The notes under the pieces are model-generated. The model saw only the letters and a program-made list of their open reading frames with translations, ran no database searches and was not told the origin of the DNA. Below, piece after piece: positions 56,715 to 58,447 of a DNA stretch of 58,447 nt (positions are counted from its first letter, which is position 1; each line of letters begins with the position of its first letter). A program made the translations under genes and the position numbers. The stretch is from Lactobacillus gallinarum DSM 10532 = JCM 2011 (lineage in GTDB: Bacteria; Bacillota; Bacilli; Lactobacillales; Lactobacillaceae), in assembly GCF_001434975.1 (NCBI RefSeq), contig NZ_AZEL01000002.1:1-58447 (forward strand). The letters are read 5' to 3'.

Positions 56715-56746
56715 AAAAGGCACCTGGAATGATGGTGTCTTTTTTT
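56715..56746 (+). terminator. Terminator of rpmF
   Basis: AAAAGGCACC (56715-56724) pairs with GGTGTCTTTT (56734-56743) including one G-T pair. The T run overlaps the 3' arm. Confidence 0.85.
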
Positions 56747-56771
56747 ATGCCTAAGAAAAGGAAACAGAAAG

Positions 56772-58328
56772 ATGAAATTAGTATTTTTACACTCTAGTGA
56801 TACTCATGGCTTTTTACTGCCAACAGATTATCAAAATAAAACTGATTATAATGCACCTTTTAGTTTAAGCAGAGTTAGTTCAGTGATTAAAGCTGAAAAG
56901 AAAAAGTATGGTGATAATAATGTTGTTGTCACTGATGCTGGTGATTGCCTTCAAGGTTCTCCACTTGCTTCATATGCTCATTCTACTGGTGATTATAGTG
57001 ATTTACGCAAATTTACTGAAGCATATAATGCAGTAGGGTATGATGCACGTTGTTTGGGTAATCATGATTTTAATTTTGGATTAGATTATTTAAGCTATTA
57101 CGTTGATAATAATAAGGCTCCAATTATTAATGACAATGTTTTAGATGCTGAAACTAAGGTGCCGTTTTTTGGTCGTGAATATATCATCATTAAGAGAAAC
57201 GGCTTAAAGATTGGTATTTTAGGTATTACCACTCAATATATTCCTCATTGGGAACCTAAAGAAAATGTGGCTGGTCTAGAATTTGCATCCGCATATGAAA
57301 AGATTAAGCATTATGCCAAAATTTTACGGTCACAAGTAGATATTTTAGCTGTAATGTACCACGGTGGATTTGAAAGTGATCCAGAAACTGGCGAAGCTAC
57401 TGAGCCACATCGTGGTGAAAATGAAGGCTATAAGATTTTAACTGAAATTCCTGAAGTAGATGTCTTTTTAACTGGTCACCAACACCGTCGTTTGAATGTA
57501 GTTACTAAAAATACTGCAATTGTTCAACCAGGTTATCGCGGAGAAGCAGTTGCGGAAGTAATTGTAGATGTTGATGATAACACTAAGAAAATTACCAATA
57601 TGACTACTAAGTTGATTGATACTAAGGACTATGATCCAGATCCTGCTGTAGTCGAGAAAATTGCCGATTTAGACAAGAGAACTCAAGAATGGTTAGACAA
57701 GCCTATAGCCCACTTAAATAAGCCTGCACGGATTGAAAATGCCATGAAAGGCCGCATTGAGGGGGCACCATTCATCAACTTGATTCAACAAATGCAATTA
57801 TGGTTTACAAAAGCCGATGTCTCTGCCACTGCTGTTATGAGTGAAAATGCTAAAGGTTTTAATGAGACAGTTACTATGCGTGATGTTTTGTTAAACTATC
57901 CATATGCTAACCAACTTTGTCGCGTTAAACTGACTGGTAAAGAATTGCGTCATATTATTGAACATAGCGCTGGCTTTTTGAAGAAAGACAAAGATGGCAA
58001 GATTGGCTTCATCGATTGCTGGATTAAACCTAAGCCAATGCTTTATCATTTTGATGTCTTTTATCCAGTTGAATATGAAGCTGATTTATCTAAGCCAGAG
58101 GGTGAACGTCTGACTAAGCTTACTTTGCATGACAAGCCAATTGAAGACGATAAGATTTATCATTTAGCTGTCAATAATTATCGTGCAATGGGTGGTGGAT
58201 TCTATCCTGAATACAGTATGGACAAAATCGAAATGACACTTGATAAAGATTATGTTCAAATGTTTAGCGAATACTTAACTCATGGCGATGTACAAGTAGA
58301 CACCAAGAAAAACTATAAATTCTATTAA
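56772..58328 (+). CDS. 5'-nucleotidase/2',3'-cyclic phosphodiesterase family metallophosphatase (no signal peptide)
   Basis: 518 residues of the UshA/YfkN type. The metallophosphoesterase domain has SSDTHGFL (about 8-15), DAGDCLQGS, LGNHDFNFG (about 94-102), MYHGG and LTGHQHRR (about 232-239). The C-terminal 5'-nucleotidase domain (about 310-518) contains the substrate-stacking segment and YRAMGGGFYPEY. Family members are usually exported; here the sequence starts directly with MKLVFLHSSDTHG, so it appears cytoplasmic. No other start is available. Substrate is inferred only at family level. Confidence 0.9.
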   Translation: MKLVFLHSSDTHGFLLPTDYQNKTDYNAPFSLSRVSSVIKAEKKKYGDNNVVVTDAGDCLQGSPLASYAHSTGDYSDLRKFTEAYNAVGYDARCLGNHDFNFGLDYLSYYVDNNKAPIINDNVLDAETKVPFFGREYIIIKRNGLKIGILGITTQYIPHWEPKENVAGLEFASAYEKIKHYAKILRSQVDILAVMYHGGFESDPETGEATEPHRGENEGYKILTEIPEVDVFLTGHQHRRLNVVTKNTAIVQPGYRGEAVAEVIVDVDDNTKKITNMTTKLIDTKDYDPDPAVVEKIADLDKRTQEWLDKPIAHLNKPARIENAMKGRIEGAPFINLIQQMQLWFTKADVSATAVMSENAKGFNETVTMRDVLLNYPYANQLCRVKLTGKELRHIIEHSAGFLKKDKDGKIGFIDCWIKPKPMLYHFDVFYPVEYEADLSKPEGERLTKLTLHDKPIEDDKIYHLAVNNYRAMGGGFYPEYSMDKIEMTLDKDYVQMFSEYLTHGDVQVDTKKNYKFY

Positions 58329-58336
58329 GAAGACAA

Positions 58337-58372
58337 AAAACACGTGAGAACTTTGAAATTCTCACGTGTTTT
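58337..58372. terminator. Terminator after the nucleotidase gene
   Basis: AAAACACGTGAGAA (58337-58350) and TTCTCACGTGTTTT (58359-58372) form a perfect 14-bp stem around an eight-base loop. Confidence 0.93.
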
Positions 58373-58384
58373 AATTTTAAAATA

Positions 58385-58447
58385 ATTATTTTGGCTCTAT
58401 GATAAATCCTGTTGATAGATTTCTATGATATTCTATCAATGGGATTT
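58385..58447. other. Possible start of an insertion sequence or repeat at the window edge
   Basis: Sequence beginning GGCTCTATGATAAATCC at about 58392 resembles the GGCTCT-type ends of ISL3-family elements. The window ends too soon to confirm. Confidence 0.2.

Noticed and set aside
1-58447. CRISPR arrays, tRNA or rRNA genes, prophage modules
   Set aside because: No regularly spaced repeats, cloverleaf-like segments, rRNA sequence or phage structural genes were seen anywhere in the window.

Overview
The window looks like a chromosomal segment of a low-GC lactobacillus of the acidophilus/helveticus group. The evidence is the AT-rich codon use, the citrate lyase and fumarase genes, a C1B peptidase of the PepC/PepE type, a YSIRK-like/LPxTG surface protein, two T-box leaders and cysteine-free L32. 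Six genes broken by recognisable lesions plus a complete IS element fit Lactobacillus helveticus best, a species known for gene decay and IS load. The species call is an inference made without a database search. I saw no tRNA, rRNA, CRISPR array, prophage or replication origin.

Layout. (1) 1-3121: T-box leader and methionine-type ABC transporter (metQ-metN-metI). (2) 3210-7095: fumarase, a fumarate reductase flavoprotein cut by an in-frame TAA, and an LDH-family enzyme with the malate-type Arg in its specificity loop. (3) 7115-8965: intact IS1182-like element with 35-bp perfect ends. (4) 9045-10361: PepC/PepE-family peptidase. (5) 10362-10937: compact convergent locus with a plus-strand RNA candidate, a shared bidirectional terminator and a 40-residue hydrophobic peptide on the minus strand. 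(6) 10938-17192: DASS (CitT-like) transporter, an alpha/beta hydrolase and citCDEF. (7) 17203-18861: membrane protein, small ORF, possible IS debris and a broken DHFR-like gene. (8) 18950-22112: ECF transporter operon (T, double ATPase, S) with a cre-like site in its promoter. (9) 22188-26270: DUF1828 protein, small membrane proteins, SorC-type regulator, ThrE-like exporter, PEBP protein. (10) 26283-30050: a large surface adhesin with one stop and four frameshifts. (11) 30334-35206: small peptide, YbaK-type deacylase, prmA, membrane protein, rel, dtd. (12) 35207-37422: divergent AraC-type regulator and alcohol dehydrogenase, both broken, around a perfect cre site. (13) 37500-40893: T-box leader with hisS-aspS. 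(14) 40949-58372: aminotransferase, lipoprotein, coaBC, a broken aldo/keto reductase, HAD phosphatase, 2-hydroxyacid dehydrogenase, APC permease, DedA, uvrC, obgE, oatA-like, rnz, SDR, lapA-like, rpmF and a 5'-nucleotidase family enzyme.

How the genes work together. Regions 2, 5 and 6 together hold most of a citrate-to-succinate route. A DASS carrier imports citrate (probably in exchange for a dicarboxylate), citrate lyase cleaves it to acetate and oxaloacetate, the Arg-bearing LDH-family enzyme would reduce oxaloacetate to malate, fumarase makes fumarate, and fumarate reductase would make succinate. The last step is interrupted by a single C-to-T-type nonsense change that removes the catalytic half. 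The route should therefore stop at fumarate or malate unless another reductase exists. hisS-aspS, rel-dtd and the uvrC-to-nucleotidase segment are ordinary housekeeping blocks.

The most novel-looking item is the convergent small peptide/RNA locus at 10380-10740, whose layout resembles a type I toxin-antitoxin module. Its peptide matches no family I recognise, and its antisense relationship is only partly supported.
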